Counted from the first letter of the stretch, positions 8,065 through 15,775 are shown. The stretch is DNA of 41,121 nt from a bacterium (GCA_018223105.1 JAAEYY010000028.1:3482-44602), one strand, 5' to 3'. Notes: a model not told the origin generated them from the letters alone. Made by a program: numbers and translations.

Positions 8065-8796
8065 AAAGTTAAGAATATTCTTATTTCTCAACCTGATCCA
8101 GGGGATAAAAAATCCGTCTACCACGGTCTCGCAGAAAAATACGATCTAACCATCAACTTCAGACCATTTATAGAGGTGGTTGGAGTACATGCTAGAGAAT
8201 TACGTAAGCAGAAGATGAGAATCTTAGATCATACTGCTGTTATATTCACATCGAGGAATGCAATAGATCATTTCTTTCGCATTGTTGATGAAATGAAAGT
8301 AGAACTTCCTACCACAATGAAGTATTTCTGCGTAAATGAAGGGGTTAGTCTATATATTCAAAAATATACTGTACTTAGAAAAAGAAAGATGTTTACAGGG
8401 AAAGGAACTGAAGCTTCCTTCTTAGAACTTCTTAAAAAACACAAAGACTTAAATTACCTGTTTCCTTGCTCAAATATTAGAAAAGATGCAATTCCAAACT
8501 TTATGGATGAGCACAATATCAAGTATACAGAAGCAATTATGTATCATACCGTAAATGCTGATCTATCTGATCTTGCAACGGTTTATTATGATATTTTGGT
8601 TTTCTATTCGCCTCAAGACATTGTCTCGCTTTTTGCAAACTTCCCGGATTTTGTTCAAGAAAACCGAGCTATAGCAGGTTGGGGTAAAACTACTAATGAA
8701 GCCATTAAAGATGCAGGACTAACCAATACTATCCCCGCTCCTACTAGCGACCACCCAAGTATGGTTTCAGCTATTGAAGCCTATATTAATTCGTAA
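8062..8796 (+). CDS. Uroporphyrinogen-III synthase (HemD) family protein
   Basis: A 244-residue protein of the HemD family, which in the heme pathway cyclises hydroxymethylbilane to uroporphyrinogen III. The two-domain pattern is visible: an N-terminal strand KNILISQPDPG, VIFTSRNAIDHFF (a typical HemD strand-helix), then the C-terminal LNYLFPCSNIRKDAIPNF, DILVFYSPQDIVSLF and a final AIAGWGKTTNEAIKDAG. The start is TTG at 8062, with a strong Shine-Dalgarno; the next ATG would remove the first strand. HemD proteins are weakly conserved, and no other tetrapyrrole synthesis gene sits beside it, so whether this is the true HemD or a paralogue with another role is open. The last 11 bases overlap the convergent methyltransferase gene. 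Confidence 0.8.
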   Translation: MKVKNILISQPDPGDKKSVYHGLAEKYDLTINFRPFIEVVGVHARELRKQKMRILDHTAVIFTSRNAIDHFFRIVDEMKVELPTTMKYFCVNEGVSLYIQKYTVLRKRKMFTGKGTEASFLELLKKHKDLNYLFPCSNIRKDAIPNFMDEHNIKYTEAIMYHTVNADLSDLATVYYDILVFYSPQDIVSLFANFPDFVQENRAIAGWGKTTNEAIKDAGLTNTIPAPTSDHPSMVSAIEAYINS

Positions 8797-9973
8797 CATT
8801 CCTGCAGAAAATAGCTTCTTTGGTTTTGCCGTGAAGAACAAACAGGATATCATTACCACCTTCTGTAATTCCGAGTTTTTTATACCACTGCGATCGGTCC
8901 TTGGAGCCTTTCAATACCAGATTTGCTAGTGAGATATTTTGATCTTTAAAGTATTGCTTCCACTCCTTAACTTTCAATGGACCCTGTTTCAAAATCTTGT
9001 AGGTCCTTATACCTTCGATCGCTTTATATTCAGAATCAAAATAGAGATTAAATTCCGGATGTGGTTGAAGACCATGAGCAAGACAGTACTCTGTATCTGC
9101 ATGTGCTTTTACAAGAACATTGAAAGGTATGAAAAGAAAATTTCTTACTAAATCATCAATTTTCAAATTCAAATGTTCCGGCTTCAATTCATTCTTTACT
9201 TCATACTGAAACACTCCCTGACCAAGATCCACTGCTCTTATTTTGGGCTTTTCATTCTGATCAAACTTAAGATATACTCCTACCTCCTTAACTTCATTCC
9301 GTTCACTTATTACAACAATTTCCTTCACATGTTCAAACTGTTGTAATACTTCTTTCACTTCAAAAAGTGGGCTCAACTTAATCCAAACCTTATTACAGAT
9401 CTTCTTTAATTCAGGAATGAGTTCCTGCACTTTGGGCTCCATGTCTGTTAAGCTCAGAACTCTGCTTCCTCCAGGCCTTCTATCCGGATCCAAGTAAACC
9501 CAATCATATTTACCTATTATTTGGTTTTTAGCGTCATCACATACTCTTACTATGTTTTGAACTCCAAGTTTATTTAGATTATACACCGCCATTTCATGTA
9601 CAATCGGATCGAAATCTACCGCAGTAATTTGTTTAAATGTTTTGCTAAATGCAATATCATCAATACCCAAGCCTGCACTTAAATCAAGGAGAGATTCACC
9701 TTTAATTAAGCCGGACTTGTAGCGAGCCACTCGTTCAGAACTGGCCTGCATGTATGCTTTTTCTGTAAGCGCGGGAAGGCATTCTATAAATGAAGGAAGT
9801 TTGCTGCCAGCTCTTTGATACAAGCCCATTAACTGTAAGACTTGAGTAATTTTCTGAACACTTTTCGACTCTTTTTTAAGGGCAAGAGACCTTATGTCGT
9901 CATTTAAATGTCTGATTATAAAGTCTTTGGACTCTTTATTTTCTAATACTTCTATAATATCGTTACTTTGCAA
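8786..9973 (-). CDS. Class I SAM methyltransferase with THUMP-like C-terminus
   Basis: A 395-residue protein matching the Bacteroidota family described as class I SAM methyltransferase with a THUMP-like domain. A helical region (1-90) precedes motif I LLDLSAGLGIDDIAF (95-109); Asp120 in AVDFDP is the likely ribose-binding acid, and DPDRR (162-166) is the catalytic-loop-like motif after WVYL. Residues about 300-395 form the THUMP-like region (YFDSEYKAIEGIRTYKILKQGPLKVKEWKQYF). THUMP proteins bind structured RNA, so tRNA or rRNA is the likely substrate, but the modified base is unknown. It stands alone on the minus strand. Its 3' end overlaps the HemD-family gene by 11 bases. Confidence 0.85.
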   Translation of the reverse strand: MQSNDIIEVLENKESKDFIIRHLNDDIRSLALKKESKSVQKITQVLQLMGLYQRAGSKLPSFIECLPALTEKAYMQASSERVARYKSGLIKGESLLDLSAGLGIDDIAFSKTFKQITAVDFDPIVHEMAVYNLNKLGVQNIVRVCDDAKNQIIGKYDWVYLDPDRRPGGSRVLSLTDMEPKVQELIPELKKICNKVWIKLSPLFEVKEVLQQFEHVKEIVVISERNEVKEVGVYLKFDQNEKPKIRAVDLGQGVFQYEVKNELKPEHLNLKIDDLVRNFLFIPFNVLVKAHADTEYCLAHGLQPHPEFNLYFDSEYKAIEGIRTYKILKQGPLKVKEWKQYFKDQNISLANLVLKGSKDRSQWYKKLGITEGGNDILFVLHGKTKEAIFCRNVTN

Positions 9974-10029
9974 TACTCGAACTACTAAAACCGTTCTATA
10001 AGAACAAGGTTAATTCCTTAGAAAGAAAT

Positions 10030-10158
10030 ATGAAAAAATTATTGTTTACAGCAGCCGTCCTATTTGCGATATCGATGCTTTTCTCTGCATGTGGGTCACA
10101 TGAGAAATGTCCAGGTGTAGGTCAAAACGAAACCATCACTACTGGTCAAAATGCATAG
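10030..10158 (+). CDS. Very small lipoprotein (42 residues)
   Basis: An open frame starting ATG at 10030 encodes 42 residues: a charged start MKKLLFTAAV, a hydrophobic core, a lipobox-like FSAC with Cys21, and a 21-residue mature part with a second Cys27 in HEKCPGVG. This is a complete lipoprotein signal peptide with almost no mature protein. Its last 8 bases overlap the start of the YtxJ-type gene in another frame (ATGCATAG), so the two are translationally coupled. Similar tiny lipoproteins with a single CP motif occur in Bacteroidota. It may work beside the bacilliredoxin in thiol chemistry, but that is inferred only from position and the cysteine. Confidence 0.72.
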   Translation: MKKLLFTAAVLFAISMLFSACGSHEKCPGVGQNETITTGQNA

Positions 10159-10489
10159 CTTTCGCAATCTTGATACGGAACAGATTGAGCAACTTCTAAA
10201 CTCGAATGAGAAGTTTATTGTTTTCAAACACAGTTATCGTTGTGCTATCAGCAGTACTGTCTTAAATCGTGTTGAAGGGAAACTAAAAGAAGTTTCAGAG
10301 TCTTTACCTGTTTATCTTATTGATGTTGTTCAAGAAAGAAGCTTGTCTCAAGACCTCGCATCTAGAATTAATATCAAACATGAATCTCCTCAAATAATAA
10401 TGTTGAATGGATCAACTGTTGTAAATCACGCCTCTCACATGGGCATCACGCCGGAATTAATTACCGCCTTTATTCATAGTAAAAACTAA
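10151..10489 (+). CDS. ytxJ: Bacilliredoxin-like YtxJ/BrxC family protein
   Basis: A 112-residue thioredoxin-fold protein of the YtxJ (BrxC) family, monothiol bacilliredoxins that remove bacillithiol from S-bacillithiolated proteins. The pattern FIVFKHSYRCAISSTV (22-37) corresponds to the family motif KHSxxCPISS, with a single active-site Cys31; here Ala replaces the usual Pro after the Cys. YLIDVVQERSLSQDLASRINIKHESPQIIML is the standard middle with the cis-Pro region (ESPQ). Its start overlaps the small lipoprotein gene by 8 bases. Its presence suggests the organism makes bacillithiol, which agrees with what is known of many Bacteroidota. The last 20 bases overlap osmC on the other strand. 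Confidence 0.88.
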   Translation: MHSFRNLDTEQIEQLLNSNEKFIVFKHSYRCAISSTVLNRVEGKLKEVSESLPVYLIDVVQERSLSQDLASRINIKHESPQIIMLNGSTVVNHASHMGITPELITAFIHSKN

Positions 10490-10871
10490 TATTTTGTTCG
10501 ATGTCCGGGTGTAGACTTAAAGCTACCGGACAAGTTCTTCCCACTTTTTCTAGCACCAGCTTCTGTTTTTCGGTCCATTGGTCCCCTACCCTCAGTTCGA
10601 CATCAATTGCACGCACTCTTCGCGGTTGATCTGCCATATGCTTCTTAACAATTGCACTGAGATTTTTGAAGGGTATATTTTCCTTGCTGGCGCGAATCCC
10701 CATTACAGTGATCATGCAATTTGCCAGAGCTGTAGCTACTGTATCTGTTGGAGAAAACATTGCCCCTTTGCCGTGATTATCAGTGGGCGCATCTGTGAGA
10801 TATGCCGCACCTGAAGCTAAATGAGTACATCTCGTTCTTAGCTCTCCTAAATATTCTACTTTGGATGTCAT
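10470..10871 (-). CDS. OsmC family peroxide-defence protein
   Basis: A 133-residue OsmC/Ohr family protein; the family reduces organic hydroperoxides using two cysteines. Both are present: Cys52 in ALANCMITVMG and Cys114 in GRTCPVALSLHPD, with the usual spacing. The residues following (SLHPDIEQNISFYYE) end the beta sheet as in OsmC. It belongs to the short YhfA-like group rather than to the Ohr group, so the exact substrate is uncertain. The start ATG (10871-10869) directly abuts a possible ATG on the other strand at 10872. It converges on the YtxJ-type gene with a 20-base overlap, which places two thiol-stress genes back to back. Confidence 0.9.
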   Translation of the reverse strand: MTSKVEYLGELRTRCTHLASGAAYLTDAPTDNHGKGAMFSPTDTVATALANCMITVMGIRASKENIPFKNLSAIVKKHMADQPRRVRAIDVELRVGDQWTEKQKLVLEKVGRTCPVALSLHPDIEQNISFYYE

Positions 10872-10922
10872 ATGATTTTAAACAAAGTAAGGTCATTTAA
10901 TTTTTTTACTATATTTACCAAG

Positions 10923-11630
10923 GTGAAAAAGTCTTTTTCCATCTTAACAACCTTATTACTGTGCATTAGTAGTTTCGCCCAAAGCGGCGATGGTGCTCAG
11001 TTCACATTGGGACCAATGGTAAAAACCAATGGTTTTGGATTAAGTGGATCAGGATATTTTCATCAGGAAGTTAAAACTGCGCACGGCTTTTCTTTTCAAA
11101 TTTCTTCACTCAAACACAGCAGAGAATTTAGAATTCAAAATCAGTTGAGCATAAGTCCTAAGACTTATTTCTACGGAAAACTTAATCGTGCATTTCAATT
11201 TAATCCCAGTTATCAGTTCATTATTAAGGAAGGTGTAAGTGGCAGAAATGCAGCTTCTCTGAGTTATGGTTTTGAGATAGGACCGAGTTTTGCCTTTACA
11301 AGACCGGTATACCTTATCGTGATGGATTTAAGCAAAGATGAGGGGCCAACTCCCATGGTAGAGCAATACGACCCGGCGATACATTCAAACCAAGATGAAA
11401 TACTGGGTGATGCAGGGTGGACAAAAGGATTTAATTCCATGCAATTAAATACTGGAATCCATATAGCAACATTTTTTAACTTAGATTGGAATCAGGACTA
11501 TTTCCGAAAAAGATTGAATACAGGAATTTCTTTAGATTACTATTTCAGAGACCTTCAACTCATGCATAAGAACCAAAACAGAGTTTTTGGGTCAATTTTT
11601 ATAACTTATCAACTCGGTAAAAACAGATAA
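10923..11630 (+). CDS. Unknown outer-membrane beta-barrel protein
   Basis: I do not recognise a named family. From GTG 10923 the product is 236 residues with a signal peptide (KKSFSILTTLLLCISSFAQ) and a mature part of alternating amphipathic strands such as SFQISSLKHSREFRIQNQLSIS and KTYFYGKLNRAFQFNPSYQF, ending IFGSIFITYQLG. This is what an 8- to 12-strand barrel would look like. An ATG at 10872 in the same frame would add 17 residues ahead of the signal peptide. I prefer GTG 10923 because it gives a clean signal peptide and leaves space from osmC, but the ATG cannot be excluded. Confidence 0.65.
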   Translation: MKKSFSILTTLLLCISSFAQSGDGAQFTLGPMVKTNGFGLSGSGYFHQEVKTAHGFSFQISSLKHSREFRIQNQLSISPKTYFYGKLNRAFQFNPSYQFIIKEGVSGRNAASLSYGFEIGPSFAFTRPVYLIVMDLSKDEGPTPMVEQYDPAIHSNQDEILGDAGWTKGFNSMQLNTGIHIATFFNLDWNQDYFRKRLNTGISLDYYFRDLQLMHKNQNRVFGSIFITYQLGKNR

Positions 11631-11675
11631 GCATAACCGTTTGTTAACCATAATACAAACTTCATTAATTATTAC

Positions 11676-11705
11676 TTGATTTAGAAAGTCACCAAATTAA
11701 ATTTG
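11676..11705 (+). promoter_or_regulatory. Promoter of the T9SS-exported propeller gene
   Basis: TTG (11676-11678) and TAAATTTG (11698-11705) are separated by 19 bases, a full match to the Bacteroidota -33/-7 consensus. The box ends 32 bases before ATG 11738 and excludes the upstream OMP gene as a necessary source of transcription. Confidence 0.75.
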
Positions 11706-11737
11706 CATACCTTCATAGTACGTAATTGAAAACACAT

Positions 11738-14458
11738 ATGAAAAGAAATATTACTTTATCAGCCCTTGCCCTTACTGTAATGTTCACCGTGGCCTGGTTA
11801 GGCTTTGATCATTCGAATGAAAGATCCTACCAACCTCGAGTAAAAGCAGTACAAGGAATAGACGGCTATGCTGAATATCTCGCAATGATCCGTAATAATC
11901 AAATTACCGGAACAGTAAGTCAAGAGGAAATCAGCAAAGTTGTTAATCAAATTAGAAAAGAAAGTCAGAAAGCAAATAAAGCAGAATGGCCAGTGAAATG
12001 GTCGTTTAGCGGTCCGGATAATATCGGTGGCCGTACCAGACAAATTCTCTTAGACAGAAACAACCCAAAAATTATTTATACGGGTGGTGTATCCGGTATG
12101 ATGTTTAAATCAGAAAATGGAGGTGGATCTTGGAGACCACTTACATTAGAAGACGATAACTTCGGAATCACCTGCGTTGGTCAAACCATTGATAACACGA
12201 TTTATTACGGTACCGGCGAAGGTACTTTTGTAGCATTAAATGCAAGAGGTGCTGAAGAAGGAACTCCCGGATTCTCTGCACAAGGTGTATTTAAGTCTAC
12301 AGACGGCGAAACCTTCACTCAGCTTACAAACACTCTAGGTTTAGGTAACATTAATATTATAGCAACACATCCAACTCAAAATGTGGTATTCATTGGAACT
12401 TCTCAAGGTCTATTTTATTCTGATAACGGAGGTGACAACTGGAATATCCTTAGAAATGGAAATTGTCAGCATATAACATTGAACAAGAATGGAGTTGCTC
12501 TTGCTTATGTAGGAGGAAGAACCTATCGTTCAACCACACCAATGGTGAATGGTTCATATGCCCTTGTTGGGGATATTGGACCTGGTGTTAGAATGGTGGC
12601 AGCGTGGTCTGAGTCAGATCCAGATTGGTGCTATGTAATTTCTGTGGGTTCAGTGGTTATCGACGGAACAACCTACAGCGATGCTGTAAATGGTCTTTAC
12701 CAATCTAAAGATGGTGGAGTTAGCTTCACTAAAATAGTAGACAGAGCTTCTAAATACTGGGCACCTGCAACAAACATCGGAGTTCAATCTCAAGGTACTT
12801 ACGACTTAACAATTGGAGTTCATCCTAGAAATAAAGAAAGAGTATTTATCGGTGGTGTTGGATTTGCAGAATGGAACCCTGAAGAAGGTCCAAAAATCGT
12901 TGGAAACACATTCGATTCACCTCAAAATCCATTTGGTATCCATGCAGATAAGCATGATATCGTTTTTGACAATACGGGAGAAGATCCGATTATGTACATC
13001 GCTACTGATGGTGGTATCTTTAAAACAACAGATGCAGAACTTACTAGATACAAAGGATTACATGTTGGGTTTATCACAACTCAATTTTACGGCTTAGCCG
13101 CATCATCAGATGGAAGAATTCTAGGTGGAACACAAGACAATAACACCATATTAATTTCTAAAGAGTCTTTCCCTAGAAAGAACGGAACTACAATCGTAAG
13201 CGGAGATGGTTTCCAAACTGAAATTTCCCAGCTCAACTCTAATATCATGTTTGGAGAAAGCCAGTATGGAAATTTGAGAAGATCTGTAAATGGCGGACAG
13301 TCAATTGCTAATATTTTTGACAACAGAGTTAGATCTGAATTCGTAAATAGAAACAGACCAAATAATATCTTTAATACCGCAATTCATCTTTGGGAAAACC
13401 CGGAAGCGATTGAAAGATATCAATTAATGGGTAGAGATTCCATTGTTGATTCTCTTTACCAAGCAAGATTGTTCTGGTGCAGTAATCAAGGTATTTGGGT
13501 GGCGAACAATGCAGCAAGTGCTCCGCATATTCCACTAAACCCAAGTAATGAAACAGTAAGATGGTTTAAGGTAGCAAACATTACCGGTGTACATCACATG
13601 ACCACCACAAGAGATGGAAACAGCCTTTACGTAGGAACTACCGGAGGAGCTGTGTACAGAGTTGATGGATTAAATAAGGTTTCTTACGATACTGTAGTTC
13701 TTAGCAATGCAAGACAAATCTCAGACTCGCTAACAACTACAAACATTACGAATAACCTGTTCATCGGAGGTCGTACAGTTACCGGAATTGCTGTAGATCC
13801 TAATGATGATGCAAGACTCGTGATTACCGTGGGTAATTATGGAAACAACACTTTTGTTTACCGCACTGAGAACGCATTGGATCCACTTCCAAACTGGACC
13901 GCTATACAAAGTAATCTACCTAGGTTCCCTGTTTATCACGCCATTATTGATGACCAAGATCCCGATCTAATTGTGCTAGGAACGGAATATGGAATTTGGG
14001 CTTGCCAAAATGGAAGTTCATCTAACCCAACTTGGGTTGAAAGTATTGAAGGGGTTGATGCCGATATGCCATTCCCACGAGTTCCAGTATTTGAGATTCG
14101 CCAAGTAGCGAAAAAAGACTGGACAGGAAGCAGAATTTATGCAGGTACACACGGTATGGGTATTTGGGAGTCTGAATCTCTACTTACCAGCATTGAACCG
14201 GGTAATGCACCTAAAGCAAAAGTTCTTGCAACAGCGTATCCAAACCCTGCAAATCAAAAAATCAATATCGAAACTACGATCAAAGGGACATACACTGCTA
14301 ATATCTACAATATGTCTGGAGTCTTAATTAAAACTGTTAGCGGTAACAGCAACGGTTTAATTAACTTCAGTACAGCAGAATTTGTTAACGGAAATTACTT
14401 TGTTGAAATCATAGGAAATGAAAGCAAAGCAGTTTCTAAATTCATCGTACAACACTAA
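11738..14458 (+). CDS. T9SS-exported beta-propeller protein (BNR/VPS10-like)
   Basis: A 906-residue secreted protein. A signal peptide (MKRNITLSALALTVMFTVAWLGF) is followed by a long region with BNR/VPS10/Ycf48-like propeller repeats: GGVSGMMFKSENGGGSW, GVFKSTDGETF, GLFYSDNGGDNW, GLYQSKDGGVSF and IFKTTDAELT repeat the pattern (hydrophobic)-x-S-x-D/N-GG. The last ~80 residues, from AYPNPANQKINIET to the lysine/aromatic end ESKAVSKFIVQH, are a T9SS type A sorting domain, so the protein should be exported and cell-attached or released. The start is ATG 11738; an in-frame TTG at 11726 is less likely. It has its own promoter and terminator, hence a single-gene unit. Ligand or enzyme activity is unknown; sialidase catalytic residues are not evident. 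Confidence 0.88.
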   Translation: MKRNITLSALALTVMFTVAWLGFDHSNERSYQPRVKAVQGIDGYAEYLAMIRNNQITGTVSQEEISKVVNQIRKESQKANKAEWPVKWSFSGPDNIGGRTRQILLDRNNPKIIYTGGVSGMMFKSENGGGSWRPLTLEDDNFGITCVGQTIDNTIYYGTGEGTFVALNARGAEEGTPGFSAQGVFKSTDGETFTQLTNTLGLGNINIIATHPTQNVVFIGTSQGLFYSDNGGDNWNILRNGNCQHITLNKNGVALAYVGGRTYRSTTPMVNGSYALVGDIGPGVRMVAAWSESDPDWCYVISVGSVVIDGTTYSDAVNGLYQSKDGGVSFTKIVDRASKYWAPATNIGVQSQGTYDLTIGVHPRNKERVFIGGVGFAEWNPEEGPKIVGNTFDSPQNPFGIHADKHDIVFDNTGEDPIMYIATDGGIFKTTDAELTRYKGLHVGFITTQFYGLAASSDGRILGGTQDNNTILISKESFPRKNGTTIVSGDGFQTEISQLNSNIMFGESQYGNLRRSVNGGQSIANIFDNRVRSEFVNRNRPNNIFNTAIHLWENPEAIERYQLMGRDSIVDSLYQARLFWCSNQGIWVANNAASAPHIPLNPSNETVRWFKVANITGVHHMTTTRDGNSLYVGTTGGAVYRVDGLNKVSYDTVVLSNARQISDSLTTTNITNNLFIGGRTVTGIAVDPNDDARLVITVGNYGNNTFVYRTENALDPLPNWTAIQSNLPRFPVYHAIIDDQDPDLIVLGTEYGIWACQNGSSSNPTWVESIEGVDADMPFPRVPVFEIRQVAKKDWTGSRIYAGTHGMGIWESESLLTSIEPGNAPKAKVLATAYPNPANQKINIETTIKGTYTANIYNMSGVLIKTVSGNSNGLINFSTAEFVNGNYFVEIIGNESKAVSKFIVQH

Positions 14459-14478
14459 GATTATCGCTTTTGAATATA

Positions 14479-14506
14479 ACCCGGGCAGTAATGTCCGGGT
14501 TTTTTT
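14479..14506 (+). terminator. Rho-independent terminator abutting the next start codon
   Basis: A 9-bp stem (14479-14487 with 14492-14500, one G-T pair) closed by a GTAA tetraloop and followed by T 14500-14506. The T run ends exactly where the ATG of the next gene begins (14507). It would end the propeller transcript and block read-through into the spermidine-synthase-like gene. Confidence 0.85.
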
Positions 14507-15163
14507 ATGAATAATATTCTCAAATATTTAAGCTGGATATATCCAATCACTGTTAAGCGGGGCCAGTCAGCACATAACCCTCATTTGAGGGTAAAGCTAT
14601 ACCGAGGACAACTTCAATTAAACTCGAAGCACGCCAGCTACTCCTATGGAAATATTCATAAACTCTGGTATGAGACCATGCGAACAGAGCAAGTTGGAAT
14701 TTCAAATGCACAACGTATCCTAATTCTAGGCTTTGGGGCCGGTTCAATTGCCGAACATCTCAGATCAGCATTCTTATACTCTGGAGTAATTGACGCAGTG
14801 GAAATAGATGCAGAGGTAATGAAACTTTATACATTATATTTTGCGGAAGCAGAGCATCAACCTCTTCATATTCATATTTCAGACGCATTCAAATTTATTG
14901 TCGATGCCAATGAAATGTATGACTTCATCTTTGTTGACCTATTCAATGATATTGAGCCTTTGAAGGAAATTTATGAGGCTCAATTTATTAAGAATTGCAA
15001 AGCCCGGTTGAGCACAAATGGTAAACTCATAATAAACACAATCAGTAACTCTAAAGAACAGTACCATCAGATTCAGTCCTTTCTGCTTGATCTAAGTTCG
15101 ATATTTAAAGAAGTGTCCATCACTCCTTATCAGTCATTTAATCATATCATAAAGTGTAAATGA
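14507..15163 (+). CDS. Spermidine synthase-like Rossmann protein
   Basis: A 218-residue protein of the spermidine synthase/SAM-methyltransferase-like superfamily. The N-terminal small beta domain (KLYRGQLQLNSKHASYSYGNIHKLW) corresponds to the N-terminal sheet of polyamine synthases. The Rossmann motif ILILGFGAGSIAEHL (71-85) is followed by acidic AVEIDAEV (Glu99, Asp101) and by YDFIFVDLFND, where synthases carry the catalytic Asp. At ~220 residues it is shorter than true SpeE (~280) and matches the truncated Bacteroidota paralogues whose activity is unknown. The ATG directly follows the T tract of a terminator, leaving no room for a leader or ribosome-binding site. How it is expressed is unclear. 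Confidence 0.75.
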   Translation: MNNILKYLSWIYPITVKRGQSAHNPHLRVKLYRGQLQLNSKHASYSYGNIHKLWYETMRTEQVGISNAQRILILGFGAGSIAEHLRSAFLYSGVIDAVEIDAEVMKLYTLYFAEAEHQPLHIHISDAFKFIVDANEMYDFIFVDLFNDIEPLKEIYEAQFIKNCKARLSTNGKLIINTISNSKEQYHQIQSFLLDLSSIFKEVSITPYQSFNHIIKCK

Positions 15164-15164
15164 T

Positions 15165-15218
15165 GTCATTTTGGCGCTCCATGTAGCTAACCCATAGCTT
15201 TTTGCGTCATTTTGTCGC
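15165..15218 (+). promoter_or_regulatory. Paired GTCATTTTG motifs upstream of hsp20
   Basis: GTCATTTTGGCGC (15165-15177) and GTCATTTTGTCGC (15206-15218) differ by one base and start 41 bases apart, about four helical turns. Both lie in the 97-base gap before hsp20. The layout suggests a dimeric or cooperative regulator, or sigma factor contacts, controlling the heat-shock gene. A sigma-54 (-24/-12) reading does not fit. This is a candidate operator only. Confidence 0.45.
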
Positions 15219-15260
15219 CTTTATTCGTGTGGAATTGAAATTGAACTTAGGAAAGTACAA

Positions 15261-15719
15261 ATGGATAAGAAAATGAAAATAAAACAGTATCAACCAGGGC
15301 ATTTCATGACTAACGACGTATTACCGGTAAGCTTCAATCACCTAATCAATCGATTCTTTTCCGATGAGGTGAATGAAATGAGCGAGCAGAAAAGCTTCTT
15401 TAAGCCAAGCACTGATATCATTGAGAACGAAGCCGGATACGAGCTACATCTATCCCTTCCAGGAATGAATAAAAAAGACATTAAGATAGAGCTCGACAAT
15501 CACGATTTACTCATCAGCGGCGAGCGTAAAAATGTATCTGAAAATGAAGACAACAAGTGGCACTTAAGCGAAATAAGCTATGGCAAATTTTCTAGAAGAT
15601 TCCACTTACCCGAATTGGTAGATCAAAATAATATAGAAGCTCAGTTTGAAGACGGCATTCTAAAGGTAAAGATTGCTAAAACTGAAGCACAAAAACCGAA
15701 AGTAATTGATGTAAAGTGA
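15261..15719 (+). CDS. Small heat shock protein, Hsp20/alpha-crystallin
   Basis: A 152-residue Hsp20, an ATP-independent holdase that keeps unfolding proteins soluble in the cytoplasm. After a ~45-residue variable N-terminus (with NHLINRFFSDE, typical for Bacteroidota Hsp20), the alpha-crystallin domain spans about 47-140: STDIIENEAGYELHLSLPG, KKDIKIELDNHDLLISGERK and the conserved FEDGILKVKIAK, which equals the A-x-x-x-n-GvL signature. The C-terminus ends in a short polar tail. The ATG at 15261 is followed by another at 15273, so the start is certain only within four codons. The gene is monocistronic, with paired upstream motifs and a terminator. Confidence 0.95.
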   Translation: MDKKMKIKQYQPGHFMTNDVLPVSFNHLINRFFSDEVNEMSEQKSFFKPSTDIIENEAGYELHLSLPGMNKKDIKIELDNHDLLISGERKNVSENEDNKWHLSEISYGKFSRRFHLPELVDQNNIEAQFEDGILKVKIAKTEAQKPKVIDVK

Positions 15720-15746
15720 AATAAGGTAAGGTAAATTTCATAGTGG

Positions 15747-15775
15747 AAGGGAGATCTAAAGGTCTCCCTTTTTTT
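15747..15775. terminator. Bidirectional terminator between hsp20 and the GIN lipoprotein gene
   Basis: An 8-bp stem AAGGGAGA (15747-15754) / TCTCCCTT (15763-15770) continues into a T run on the plus strand to 15775. It ends hsp20. The minus-strand gene stops at 15774-15776, so the same hairpin, whose minus-strand copy is followed by a short mixed stretch, may also stop the long minus-strand operon. Confidence 0.85.

Noticed and set aside
15164..15260. A sigma-54 promoter before hsp20
   Set aside because: TGGCGC has no correctly spaced TTGC partner, so the -24/-12 pattern fails; only the paired motif remains.
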